From assembly GCA_014860745.1 (NCBI GenBank), contig JACZJC010000042.1:1-54586 (forward strand): 54,586 bases of DNA, written 5' to 3'. The first letter of the stretch is position 1, and each line of letters starts with the position of its first letter. Below, one piece after another: positions 1-8,205 of this stretch. Origin of the DNA: Anaerolineales bacterium (GTDB lineage Bacteria > Chloroflexota > Anaerolineae > Anaerolineales > Villigracilaceae). Made by a program: the position numbers and the translations under genes. Under the pieces are notes generated by a model. The model made no database searches. It was given only the letters and a program-made list of their open reading frames with translations, and was not told the origin of the DNA.

Positions 1-2
1 AC

Positions 3-617
3 CCACGCCCCATCATCAATGAGATCCTGCCCCGCCCCGGCTTCGACTGGAATCAGGACGGCCGGGTAAACGTCTTCGATGAGTTCATCGAAATCAAGAA
101 CCTCACCTCCATCGATATCACCCTCAACGGCTGGAAACTGGATACGGTCAGCGGCGGCTCGTTCTCCCTGCCCAATGTCACCTTGAAACCCGGCGAACGC
201 ATCGCTTTCTACAGCCTCGAAACCAACCTGCTGCTCAGCGACGGCGGCGAAACCGTCCGCCTGATCGACGCCAGCGGAAAAATTTACGACGCCTATACCT
301 ACACCATCGCAAAGGTCGAAGACCGCTCCATTTGCCGCCTGCCCGATGGAAACGTCTTCAACGGCTGGTATGACGACTGCATCCCCACTCCCAACCTTTC
401 CAACACACGCGAAGGCGCCGTTCCATCCATGCCGGACGAGGGCTTTGAATCCCCGGTCTGCCAGCTCCCCGATACCCTGCCCGCCGATTTCCTTTTTGCC
501 GAATGTCATGGCTACGGAGCCAACATCTGGAATGCCTATTATTGGGACCAACTGGGCATGCAAGGCTCATGGCATCTCCCGCAGAACACAAGCAAGTGGG
601 AAGCGATCATCGAATAA
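3..617 (+). CDS. Lamin-tail-domain protein, C-terminal part (5' end outside window)
   Basis: Open from the first complete codon of the window to TAA at 615-617, so only the last 204 residues are visible. Residues about 5-90 look like a lamin tail domain (LTD): an opening INEILPRPG, then EFIEIKN, LNGWKL and a KPGERIAF strand pattern, as in beta-sandwich LTDs of secreted bacterial proteins. A DWNQDGRVNVFDE stretch resembles an EF-hand/dockerin-like calcium loop inserted in the domain. A short Cys-containing tail follows. Such domains usually belong to large exported surface or nuclease-like proteins. The N-terminus and any catalytic part are upstream and cannot be judged. Confidence 0.75.
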   Translation, partial: PRPIINEILPRPGFDWNQDGRVNVFDEFIEIKNLTSIDITLNGWKLDTVSGGSFSLPNVTLKPGERIAFYSLETNLLLSDGGETVRLIDASGKIYDAYTYTIAKVEDRSICRLPDGNVFNGWYDDCIPTPNLSNTREGAVPSMPDEGFESPVCQLPDTLPADFLFAECHGYGANIWNAYYWDQLGMQGSWHLPQNTSKWEAIIE

Positions 618-623
618 GAAACA

Positions 624-671
624 GACCCCAAAGGTTTCACATTGTCCCTGAAGGGGAAAACCTTTAGGGTC
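624..671 (+). terminator. Hairpin of the ACCCTAAAGGT repeat family
   Basis: GACCCCAAAGGTTT (624-637) pairs with AAACCTTTAGGGTC (658-671) apart from one G-T type change. The arms lie just after the stop of the lamin-tail gene and 22 nt before pyrF. There is only a weak T-run after it, so it may be a terminator, a processing site or a dispersed palindromic repeat. The same arm sequence recurs at 26786-26847. Confidence 0.6.
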
Positions 672-693
672 TTAATAGAAACAAGGAAACTTC

Positions 694-1536
694 ATGGAAA
701 CCTTTTTCACTTTTTTAGAGAAACGAGTCGACGATTCATCCTCCCTTTTATGCATCGGACTCGACCCCCACATCCCCGACCTGAAGGAACCTACCGCCGC
801 CTCCGCCCTCGACTTTTGCCTGACTCTTGTTAAAGCGACAGCTCCCTTCGCTGCGGCATTCAAACCCAACGCCGCCTTCTTTGAAGTCTTCGGCGCGGAA
901 GGGTGGACGGCACTCAAGCAGGTCATCGAAGCCATCCGCGAAGAATCAAACCGCATGGGGTCGCGCATCCCCATCATCCTGGACGCGAAGCGCGGCGACA
1001 TTGCCTCCACGGCAGAGGCCTACGCCCAATCCACATTTGAATCCCTCGGCGTGGATTGCATCACATTGAATCCATATCTCGGCAAAGACTCAATCGACCC
1101 GTTCATTCAAAATCCTGAGAAAGGTGTTTTCCTGTTATGCAAAACATCCAACGCAGGCTCGATGGATTTGCAGAATTTACTTGTCATGCCGATGGGCTCC
1201 GATATGCCCATGCCTTTGTATATTTATGTCGCGAAACTTGCCGCACAGTGGAATGAAAAAAATAACATCGGCGTGGTCGTCGGCGCCACCCATCCGCAGA
1301 TCATGGAAATGATCCGTGCCGCTGTGCCCGATCTATGGTTCCTCGCGCCCGGTGTGGGGGCGCAAGGCGGCGAACTGGAAATGACCCTCAAATCCGGCCT
1401 GCGCGCGGACGGGAAAGGCTTGCTCATCCCCATCTCCCGCGCCATCTCACGCGCCGCCGAAGGCCCGGTCAAAGCCGCCGCCGATTTCCGCGACCAGATC
1501 GTGAATATCAAAAGAAATATTTTCGGACACGGATAA
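694..1536 (+). CDS. pyrF: Orotidine 5'-phosphate decarboxylase, subfamily 2
   Basis: 280 residues. It decarboxylates OMP to UMP, the last step of de novo pyrimidine synthesis, in the cytoplasm. The N-terminal CIGLDPHIPDL and the catalytic LDAKRGDIASTA segment (about residues 92-103, with the Lys and Asp of the DxKxxD active site) mark the longer subfamily 2 form. LAPGVGAQGG near residue 222 is the phosphate-binding loop. The ATG at 694 follows a weak AAGGAAA Shine-Dalgarno. pyrE follows 59 nt downstream, so the two are probably co-transcribed. The stop codon lies inside a small ATCCGTG-type repeat. Confidence 0.96.
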   Translation: METFFTFLEKRVDDSSSLLCIGLDPHIPDLKEPTAASALDFCLTLVKATAPFAAAFKPNAAFFEVFGAEGWTALKQVIEAIREESNRMGSRIPIILDAKRGDIASTAEAYAQSTFESLGVDCITLNPYLGKDSIDPFIQNPEKGVFLLCKTSNAGSMDLQNLLVMPMGSDMPMPLYIYVAKLAAQWNEKNNIGVVVGATHPQIMEMIRAAVPDLWFLAPGVGAQGGELEMTLKSGLRADGKGLLIPISRAISRAAEGPVKAAADFRDQIVNIKRNIFGHG

Positions 1537-1579
1537 CACGGAAGGAACGGAGTATTATTTAAATCCGTGCAATCCGTGT
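1527..1579. repeat. Imperfect inverted repeat of the ATCCGTG family
   Basis: ACACGGAT at the pyrF stop codon is matched by ATCCGTGT at 1572-1579, with an extra internal ATCCGTG copy. A related element lies at 19178-19243 downstream of dnaN. This looks like a dispersed intergenic repeat rather than a gene-specific signal. Confidence 0.5.
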
Positions 1580-1595
1580 ACAGAAAGAAATCAAA

Positions 1596-2201
1596 ATGAT
1601 ACAACTCAACACCAACCTTGCTTCCCTTGCCGACGATCTCCTTTCCGCAGGCTGTATCAAATTCGGCGAGTTCACCCTCAAGTCCGGGCTCAAATCCCCC
1701 ATTTATATTGACCTGCGGCAGATCATTTCGCATCCAAAACTTCTCGCAGATGTTGCGCAAGCCTATCTTCCCATAGTCTCCAGTCTCAAGTTCTCTCGCA
1801 TCGCGGGTTTGCCTTACGCGGCCATCCCCATCGCCACCGCCATCAGCCTGGCAGGGAATTACCCGATGATCTATCCGCGCAAGGAGGCCAAAGCTTATGG
1901 CACGAAAGCCGAGATCGAAGGCGAATACCACGCAGGCGAGACCGCCGTCATCATCGATGATCTTGCCACAACGGGTGGAAGCAAATTTGAAGCCATCGAA
2001 AAACTGACAGGCGCAGGCTTGCTTGTAAAGGATGTTGTTGTGCTGGTGGACCGTCAATCCGGCGCAAGGGAATCCCTTGAACAGGCGGGGTATTCCATGC
2101 ACGCGGTGTTGACCATCGCTCAATTGCTCGATCATTGGGAAGGGAATGGAAAGGTGGATATGGAAAAGATAGTAGAGACAAGGAAGTTTTTGAATGGATA
2201 A
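1596..2201 (+). CDS. pyrE: Orotate phosphoribosyltransferase
   Basis: 201 residues. It joins orotate and PRPP to give OMP, the substrate of the PyrF encoded just upstream. The type I phosphoribosyltransferase PRPP motif is clear at AVIIDDLATTGGSKFEA (about residues 115-131). The N-terminal FTLKSGLKSPIYIDLR binds orotate. An IYPRKEAKAYG segment fits the catalytic loop region. Length is normal for the family. Its last 8 nt overlap the start of the following lipoprotein gene, suggesting one transcript pyrF-pyrE-lipoprotein. Confidence 0.96.
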   Translation: MIQLNTNLASLADDLLSAGCIKFGEFTLKSGLKSPIYIDLRQIISHPKLLADVAQAYLPIVSSLKFSRIAGLPYAAIPIATAISLAGNYPMIYPRKEAKAYGTKAEIEGEYHAGETAVIIDDLATTGGSKFEAIEKLTGAGLLVKDVVVLVDRQSGARESLEQAGYSMHAVLTIAQLLDHWEGNGKVDMEKIVETRKFLNG

Positions 2202-2925
2202 AAAAATGAGACGGATGTCTTTTGTTATGGGGGTTTTATTAAGCGCGATACTGGCATGCGGCCCAGGCGTAACAACCAAGGATGTTAGTGTCACTACATT
2301 TGTGGATGAGAGTGGAAAAGGAATACTTCCCGAAACCTACCAACCCTTTCCAAATACATTGGTTGTCGCAAGGTGGAATCATCATGGAGTCATGTATCGG
2401 GAAGTTAAGCTGACAGATCAAAACGGGCAGGTAAATTTTTCCGTTGGGTATACACATTTTTTCGATGTCAGCGTGGTTCCTCCCTGCGGGTATTACTCCA
2501 CCACCTCGATTTTTCGGGATATGACAAACGCCGAAAAAACTGAGTTTGGTTTCTGGCCCGCCACCCCGCACAATCGGTTATCTCGGGTAAAAGTTTTAGC
2601 GTGGACGGACCTGAATTCGAACGGGACGCGCGACCCTCAGGAAGAGGTGATAGACGGAAAGGTAACTGTCACGTTTAAAACCCCCGGAGAGGCGGAAGGC
2701 AATGTTTTCGATGAAGATAATTTCGTCAAGGAATCCGATAATGGCTGGTTTGATATTAACCTGGGGAATTCATGCGGGACCATTTACGTGCTTTGGCTAA
2801 ACGACGCTCTCGCAACCAATTCGGTTAGTGAACCGGGAATAATCCGCGATGATGAACATGGGAATAACGCGATAGAAATCCCGTACAACCCTGGAGAAAC
2901 CATAATCTATTGGGAGATAAAATAA
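2194..2925 (+). CDS. Predicted lipoprotein of unknown function
   Basis: 243 residues with an N-terminal signal peptide ending in a lipobox-like SAILAC, so probably exported and lipid-anchored. The ATG at 2194 overlaps pyrE by 8 nt; a second ATG at 2206 is also possible. The body is beta-rich and contains TDLNSNGTRDPQEE, a calcium-loop-like stretch seen in SdrD/dockerin-type repeats. Codon use is more AT-rich than in pyrE, hinting at later acquisition. I do not recognise a specific family. Confidence 0.75.
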   Translation: MDKKMRRMSFVMGVLLSAILACGPGVTTKDVSVTTFVDESGKGILPETYQPFPNTLVVARWNHHGVMYREVKLTDQNGQVNFSVGYTHFFDVSVVPPCGYYSTTSIFRDMTNAEKTEFGFWPATPHNRLSRVKVLAWTDLNSNGTRDPQEEVIDGKVTVTFKTPGEAEGNVFDEDNFVKESDNGWFDINLGNSCGTIYVLWLNDALATNSVSEPGIIRDDEHGNNAIEIPYNPGETIIYWEIK

Positions 2926-2979
2926 GGGCGGTGAAGAAGCGAATATATCCGAATGAGATGTTGAAAAAAGAGGATAAAT

Positions 2980-3543
2980 ATGTCCGGAGTTGCTGTCAAT
3001 GTAGCAATTATTCATGATGGAAAGATACTGCTGACAAAGAGGGAAGATTTTGAAATATGGATTTTGCCAAGTGGGGGTGTCGAAGATGGGGAAAGCATTG
3101 CCCAGGCTGCAATCCGTGAGACAAAAGAGGAAACAGGTTTGGATGTGGAATTGACGAGATTGGTGGGCGTGTATTCCCGTTTGAGCAATATGTCTCCCGT
3201 CCATGCCATTTTGTTTACTGCAAGACCCATTGGAGGAGAGATAAAACGTCAGGAGGGTGAAACGATAGCTGTGGAGTGGTTTGCTTTTGACGAGATTCCA
3301 AGTCCGCTTTCGGCGGGGCACAAAAGGCGGATCGAGGATGCGATCTCGGGGGTGAGCGGCGCAGCAGTTTTACAGGAATTCCACTTACCTGAAATGCCGC
3401 AGGAGGTAACAAGAAAAGAATTAATTACACTCCGCGATAATTCAGGGTTGTCCCGTCAGGATTTTTACCTGCGTATGTTTGAACATGCGGAATTGATAGA
3501 AACGACCGAAGTTCCAGGTATCCTAAAAACGCACGACCAATAA
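2980..3543 (+). CDS. Nudix hydrolase
   Basis: 187 residues. The Nudix box runs from GGVEDGE through REtkEEtGL (about residues 31-53) and fits GX5EX7REUXEEXGU fully. Mg-dependent hydrolysis of a nucleoside diphosphate linked to another moiety is expected; the substrate cannot be told. The Nudix fold fills about residues 1-125. The last 60 residues (SRQDFYLRMFEHAELIE) are an extra helical tail. Like the preceding lipoprotein gene it is relatively AT-rich. Confidence 0.88.
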   Translation: MSGVAVNVAIIHDGKILLTKREDFEIWILPSGGVEDGESIAQAAIRETKEETGLDVELTRLVGVYSRLSNMSPVHAILFTARPIGGEIKRQEGETIAVEWFAFDEIPSPLSAGHKRRIEDAISGVSGAAVLQEFHLPEMPQEVTRKELITLRDNSGLSRQDFYLRMFEHAELIETTEVPGILKTHDQ

Positions 3544-3617
3544 ATAGAGACTCTTGATGAGTTGGAAAACCCTCGAATCCCAAGCCCCTGAGATTTTACA
3601 TATCTCCAAGTTTTTCA

Positions 3618-3923
3618 TTAAGCCGCCGTCGACTTTACTTGCACGACATCCCAAAGCACTTCTGGATGTTTTGCCGCAACTTGAAGCAGCACGCGCGCAG
3701 CCCCTTCTGGTTCGCGGCGTCCCTGCTCCCAATTTTGCAGGGTTTTGACGCTGATCCCCATCAACGCCGCAAACTCATTTTGCGAAAGTTTATAGCCCGT
3801 CCGTATCTTTTTGACGTTTGGGGTCTTGATCACAAATGTGCGGGAAGGCTTTTTCTTTCCTTGCAGAATTTTTCCACCTTCGCGGATACTGGCAGCCAAC
3901 TCGTTGAATAATTCATCTTTCAT
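3618..3923 (-). CDS. HigA/NadS-type antitoxin, XRE helix-turn-helix
   Basis: 101 residues. The second half holds an XRE helix-turn-helix: LSQNEFAALMGISVKTLQNW followed by EQGRREPEG. The N-terminal MKDELFNELAASIREGG helix is typical of HigA/NadS antitoxins that bind a RelE-like toxin. Its ATG overlaps the toxin stop by 4 nt (ATGA), and toxin-first order is the HigBA arrangement. It should neutralise the toxin and repress the promoter at 4248-4276. Confidence 0.85.
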   Translation of the reverse strand: MKDELFNELAASIREGGKILQGKKKPSRTFVIKTPNVKKIRTGYKLSQNEFAALMGISVKTLQNWEQGRREPEGAARVLLQVAAKHPEVLWDVVQVKSTAA

Positions 3924-4237
3924 TTGAACTCCTTTTCGACGATCTCACGTAAAACTTTAAGCTGTTGTGCTGTGAGATCATCCTTTTCATTCTTTGGATA
4001 CATGAAAAGCATTAAAATTTGATCCTCTAATGTAACCCAGTAATATATTGCTCTTAATCCGCCGCGTTTTCCCCTTCCGCCCATAGACCAGCGGATTTTT
4101 CTCAGCCCGCCGCTTTGTGAAATAATGGCCCCTGCATCAGGATGAGCAGACAAGGCAACTTGTAATTGACTGTATTCATCATCTGAGAGCAGTGATGTGA
4201 CCTGACGGGTAAAGATACTGGTTTCGATGAACTGCAT
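3920..4237 (-). CDS. RelE/HigB-family toxin
   Basis: 105 residues. A RelE/ParE-superfamily toxin is suggested by the core LRKIRWSMGGRGKRGGLRAIYY and the terminal LMLFMYPKNEKDDLTAQQ, followed by LREIVEKEF. This is the HigB/RelE-2 pattern, and such toxins cleave ribosome-bound mRNA. It is the first gene of a two-gene operon. Its start codon lies only about 10 nt after a strong -10 box, so the mRNA may be nearly leaderless. The assignment rests on motif memory plus the partner gene. Confidence 0.85.
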   Translation of the reverse strand: MQFIETSIFTRQVTSLLSDDEYSQLQVALSAHPDAGAIISQSGGLRKIRWSMGGRGKRGGLRAIYYWVTLEDQILMLFMYPKNEKDDLTAQQLKVLREIVEKEFK

Positions 4238-4247
4238 GGTTAAAGTG

Positions 4248-4276
4248 AGTATACGCCATTGGCGTATTTACGTCAA
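4248..4276 (-). promoter_or_regulatory. Toxin-antitoxin promoter with palindromic operator
   Basis: Read on the minus strand: TTGACG, a 17-nt spacer, then TATACT. The palindrome ATACGCC-ATT-GGCGTAT (4251-4267) fills the spacer and touches the -10 box, so a bound antitoxin would block RNA polymerase. The expected transcription start is about 3-4 nt before the toxin ATG. Confidence 0.8.
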
Positions 4277-4344
4277 GGGAGTCTCTTTTCTCACATGTTA
4301 GAATTTGTGTTCACGGCCACCATTTGTACCCTTTGGAGTGAAAT

Positions 4345-4809
4345 ATGCCCAAAAAAAACACCTTCACAGCTACCATTCAAAATGCAGGCGGGGGCGGCGC
4401 ATTTGTGAAAGTACCATTCGATGTGGAAAAAGCCTTTGGCTCGAAAAAGCCAAAGGTCAAGGCCATGATCGAGGGAGTGCCCTATCGCGGCGTATTGGTG
4501 CGGATGGGAACAGAGCATCATATACTCATCATTCTCAAGGCAATCCGCGAGCAGATCGGCAAAACCTTCGGCGATAAAATCAACATCACCGTGGAAGCGG
4601 ATTCCGAGCCGCGCCTGGTGGAGGTCCCCGCGGAGTTGAAGCAGGCTTTCAAAGCCGAGAAGGAAGCAAAATCCTTTTTTGAAAAGCTGGCTTACACTCA
4701 TCAACGGGAATATGTGAAATGGATCAACGAAGCCAAACGAGATGAAACGCGGCAGGCGCGCATCCTGAAAACGATTGAAATGCTGAAGAAGGGCAAAAAG
4801 ACAAAATAA
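4345..4809 (+). CDS. YdeI/OmpD-associated family protein with DUF1905 domain
   Basis: 154 residues. The N-terminal half (FTATIQNAGGGGAFVKVPFD, then GVPYRGVLVRMG) is a DUF1905 beta-barrel. The C-terminal part (ELKQAFKAEKEAKSFFEKL, then YVKWINEAKRDETRQARI) is the YdeI/OmdA-type helical domain. The biochemical role of this family is not settled; some members are linked to bacteriocin protection. A GGAG Shine-Dalgarno lies 6 nt before ATG. Its TAA is directly followed by the ATG of pyrD. Confidence 0.85.
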   Translation: MPKKNTFTATIQNAGGGGAFVKVPFDVEKAFGSKKPKVKAMIEGVPYRGVLVRMGTEHHILIILKAIREQIGKTFGDKINITVEADSEPRLVEVPAELKQAFKAEKEAKSFFEKLAYTHQREYVKWINEAKRDETRQARILKTIEMLKKGKKTK

Positions 4810-5889
4810 ATGTATTCTCTTCTGCGCTCTGTTCTCTTCCGGCTCGACCCCGAACGCGCACATGCCCTAACCCTCTCCGCATTACGGATTACGGGTTCAT
4901 TTGCCCCGCTGCGCTGGATTGTTTCACAGCAGTTCAAAACGCCCCCCAAACCTGTGCATGTGTTCGGTTTGGATTTCAAGAACGCGGTGGGATTGGCAGC
5001 CGGATACGACAAGGACGGCATCGCCATCAAGGGACTCTCCGCGTTGGGATTTGGTCATGTGGAAATTGGAACGGTCACGCCCAAGCCCCAGCCTGGGAAT
5101 CCGTCCCCGCGCGTGTTTCGCCTTTTGGAGGATGAGGCGGTCATCAACCGCATGGGGTTTCCATCACGGGGCGCTGAATTTGTGCAAACGCAATTAAATC
5201 CAAAACTGCACATGAATTTGGTCGAGCGGGCTGTTGGGTTTTCACCGCGAAAGAAAGTTGCTGACCAGTGGAAATGGAATACCATCCTTGGGGTAAACCT
5301 TGGGAAGAACAAAGATACGCCCAATGAAGAAGCTGTGCTGGATTATCTTGCCCTACTGCAGAACTTTGCAGGTCTGGCCGATTACTTGACGATCAACGTC
5401 AGTTCGCCGAATACGGTGGGACTCCGCAATTTGCAGGGCAGGGAAGCGCTGGAGAGATTGTTGATGCAATTGAATCAACAGCGCTTGATCGAACAGACGC
5501 AGCACAAGAAAAGAATTCCCATTCTCGTAAAACTTGCACCCGATCTCAGTGCTGTGGAATTGGATGAAGCCATCGAAGCCATCCTCCGCGCGAAGATGGA
5601 TGGGATCATTGTGACGAATACGACGCTTGGGCGCGAGGGGCTACGGTCAAACCAAAGGGGAGAATCAGGCGGGTTGAGCGGCAGCCCGCTGACGGTTAAG
5701 AGCGAAGCGGTTCTTCATCAAACGATTAAACGGGTTAATGGGGAAATTCCTGTGGTGAGCGCGGGTGGCATCATGAGTCCCGAAGACGCAAAACGCCGCC
5801 TTGATATGGGGGCGGCGCTGGTGCAGGTTTATACGGGGTTGATCTATCGCGGGCCGGGTCTGGTGAAGGAGATCGTGAAGGCGCTTTGA
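4810..5889 (+). CDS. pyrD: Dihydroorotate dehydrogenase (quinone), class 2
   Basis: 359 residues. It oxidises dihydroorotate to orotate at the membrane and passes electrons to quinone. The N-terminal helices (RSVLFRLDPERAHALTLSAL) are the class 2 membrane-association segment. FGHVEIGTVTPKPQPGNPSPR and INVSSPNT (catalytic Ser) are class 2 signatures, and VSAGGIMSPEDA plus VQVYTGLIYRGP bind FMN phosphate. It starts one codon after the previous gene. Its stop directly abuts the stop of the convergent kinase gene, so there is no room for a terminator between them. Confidence 0.96.
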   Translation: MYSLLRSVLFRLDPERAHALTLSALRITGSFAPLRWIVSQQFKTPPKPVHVFGLDFKNAVGLAAGYDKDGIAIKGLSALGFGHVEIGTVTPKPQPGNPSPRVFRLLEDEAVINRMGFPSRGAEFVQTQLNPKLHMNLVERAVGFSPRKKVADQWKWNTILGVNLGKNKDTPNEEAVLDYLALLQNFAGLADYLTINVSSPNTVGLRNLQGREALERLLMQLNQQRLIEQTQHKKRIPILVKLAPDLSAVELDEAIEAILRAKMDGIIVTNTTLGREGLRSNQRGESGGLSGSPLTVKSEAVLHQTIKRVNGEIPVVSAGGIMSPEDAKRRLDMGAALVQVYTGLIYRGPGLVKEIVKAL

Positions 5890-7962
5890 TTAAGGCTGGG
5901 CCGGCCGCAGAACGGGCATGGGGGCATCATCACGGTGGGTGAAGAAGTCATCGGGCAAAGGCAGAGGTTCCAGGACGCGCTGTGAAGAAAGGGTATCGGC
6001 GGGGATGAGGTAGAGATGGGTGGGGCTTTCACTGCCGAGGCGGATATCCTGAAATGCGAAGATGACATGTGTGCCGTCAGGGCTGAAGGAGGCATCGCGG
6101 TAACAGCAATTGCCTTCGTAGGGAGCCACTTCTTCGAATTTGTGGGTGAAGGAATTGTAGAACACAAGGTCGCCGAAGCCGCCGTTGCGGACATTGCTGT
6201 TGATGAAGAAAAGCAGGTCGCCGTCAAATTCGAAGTTGACGATGTCGTTGGGGAATTTGAAACGACCACCAGGAAACTCGTCCATGCGGCTGGGCGGCAA
6301 ATCGTTGCATCTTTGAATATCGATGATGCGGATGGAGTCGGCAAATTTACCGTTGACGTTGGCCATGTATTTGATGGCAAGGCGTGTGCCGTCGTCGGAC
6401 CATTTGGCTCCCTTCACTGAGAGTTCGTTATAGAAGAGACAGCCTTTCATGTCGAGCAGGTGGCTCTTCCGGCTGACATTGCCGAGTTTATCGAGGTCAT
6501 AGGGAACCACATAAAGTTCGCGGTTTGCGGAAAGGGCAACCTGCGTGCCGTCGGGGGAAACGCTGAACGACTCGAAGTATTCCGCAGAGATGTAGGTGAA
6601 TATTACTTCTTCACGCAGGGTTTCGATATCCACGGTTTTGACAGTTTTGCCGGTCATGTAAAGCAGGGTCTTGCCGCCGGGCAGCCATTGGAGGTTGAAC
6701 TTTTCGACCCCGTCGGTGGTGACCTGCACGAGGTCGCTGGCATCCACATTCATAACCCAAATGTCGTTGTTGCGTTGGAAGGCTATCTTATCCGCGCCGC
6801 CAATGGTGGGCAGGGCGAAGGAAGACGGAGTCTCGGTTGCAGTCATATCGAGCGGCGCTGCGGTGGAGGTATCAAGAAGGATGGCCGTTTCTGTAGCTGC
6901 GCTGACGGGCGCTGACGTGGCGTCCTGAAGCGTGGCGGAAGTTGTCGGCGCTTCATTTACAAACGGAAGCAGGTTGCTGCTCCATAAAAAGAATCCGCCG
7001 CCGATTCCGAGCACGGCAATAATGAATAATCCTGCCGCGATCCACCCCAAAGGGCTGCGGCGTTCTTTTTTACTAATGAAGGTTTTGTTATATGGCGAGG
7101 CTTTAAGGGTTGCCGGGTCTTTTTTCTTGACCAGCGTTGGCGTTTCGCCGCGCAGAAACGCCTTGATCGTTTCCACCATTTCGACAGCAGTGGAGAAACG
7201 CTCGTCGCGGTTCTTTGCCATTGCTGTCGAAATGACCTTTTCCATCCACACCGGCAGATTTGGGTTTGCATCCAAAATGCGCGGGACGGGTTCCGTCATG
7301 TGCTTGATCGCAACCGCAAGGGGCGTATCGGCATGATAGGGCTGCTGGCCGGTCAACATTTCATACAGGATAACGCCCAGCGCATAAATATCGGCGCGCC
7401 CATCCACCATTTCCCCGCCCGCCTGTTCGGGGGCCATGTAGGCCGGAGTGCCGATGATGGCGCTGCCGGTCACATTGCCGGATTCTGCCTGCGTGAATTT
7501 TGCGATCCCAAAATCTGAAATAAGGGCAACGCCCCGGTTGGTAAATAGAATATTTCCCGGCTTAAGATCCCTGTGAACGATTCCCTTGGAATGGGCTTCA
7601 TCCATACCCGGCGCGACCTGGTCAAGGATCTTGATTGCCTCGGTGACACTGAACAAGCCGGTCTTAATCTTGTCCGAAAGCGAGCCCCCGCTCATATAAC
7701 GCATCACGAAATAGGGCTGCCCATTTTCCTCGCCGACATCATAGACTGGCACAATGGACGGGTGCTCCAACTGTGCAATGATCTTGGCCTCCCGCTCGAA
7801 CCTCAGCCTGAATTGCGGGTCGGAGTGAATCAGCTCGGGCGGCAGGAACTTGATGGCGACTTCGCGTTCAAAGCGCGGATCATACCCGCGATAAACGGTC
7901 GCCATACCTCCGCGGCCAAGCTCTCCTTTGATTTCGTAGCGGCCAATTTTGTCGATGTGCAT
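5890..7962 (-). CDS. Membrane serine/threonine protein kinase with C-terminal beta-propeller sensor
   Basis: 690 residues from the ATG at 7962, chosen because the kinase domain starts at once (MHIDKIGRYEIKGELGRGG). The kinase domain (about 8-270) has the glycine loop GRGGMATVY, the ATP Lys in VAIKF, catalytic HRDLKPGN, SDFGIAK and YMAPEQ. A transmembrane helix (PLGWIAAGLFIIAVLGIGG) follows a basic linker. The exterior part starts with a Ser/Thr/Ala-rich linker and then has WD40/TolB-like blades (IAFQRNNDIWVMNVDAS, FSVSPDGTQVALS). It is likely a PknB-like receptor reading an outside signal. The substrate is unknown. Confidence 0.92.
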   Translation of the reverse strand: MHIDKIGRYEIKGELGRGGMATVYRGYDPRFEREVAIKFLPPELIHSDPQFRLRFEREAKIIAQLEHPSIVPVYDVGEENGQPYFVMRYMSGGSLSDKIKTGLFSVTEAIKILDQVAPGMDEAHSKGIVHRDLKPGNILFTNRGVALISDFGIAKFTQAESGNVTGSAIIGTPAYMAPEQAGGEMVDGRADIYALGVILYEMLTGQQPYHADTPLAVAIKHMTEPVPRILDANPNLPVWMEKVISTAMAKNRDERFSTAVEMVETIKAFLRGETPTLVKKKDPATLKASPYNKTFISKKERRSPLGWIAAGLFIIAVLGIGGGFFLWSSNLLPFVNEAPTTSATLQDATSAPVSAATETAILLDTSTAAPLDMTATETPSSFALPTIGGADKIAFQRNNDIWVMNVDASDLVQVTTDGVEKFNLQWLPGGKTLLYMTGKTVKTVDIETLREEVIFTYISAEYFESFSVSPDGTQVALSANRELYVVPYDLDKLGNVSRKSHLLDMKGCLFYNELSVKGAKWSDDGTRLAIKYMANVNGKFADSIRIIDIQRCNDLPPSRMDEFPGGRFKFPNDIVNFEFDGDLLFFINSNVRNGGFGDLVFYNSFTHKFEEVAPYEGNCCYRDASFSPDGTHVIFAFQDIRLGSESPTHLYLIPADTLSSQRVLEPLPLPDDFFTHRDDAPMPVLRPAQP

Positions 7963-7969
7963 GGGGCCA

Positions 7970-7998
7970 AGTATACCTATCCAATAGAACGAGTGCAA
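7970..7998 (-). promoter_or_regulatory. Promoter of the kinase gene, probably leaderless
   Basis: Minus strand: TTGCAC, a 17-nt spacer, TATACT, then 7 nt to the kinase ATG at 7962. The predicted transcription start coincides with the start codon, and no Shine-Dalgarno is present. Confidence 0.65.
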
Positions 7999-8205
7999 GA
8001 AAAAACAGTTGCAATATTGCGGGAGCGGGGCTATTCTCCCCTGCAATGATTAAGACATAAACATCCACCCAGTGACTTTGGACATGCCGCCGATCATATT
8101 CCCTGGGCTTCAAAATGCCCCATCCGTCCTGTTACGGAATTCTAATGAAATTCTGAAACGATTCAACGCCGAGGGTGTGGTATATTCCGCCGTACAGGTA
8201 ATCTT

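Noticed and set aside
1224-2294. Long minus-strand frame of 356 codons over pyrF-pyrE
   Set aside because: It lies fully antisense to two well-recognised enzymes, has an atypical composition and no start signal; it is a shadow of their codon bias.
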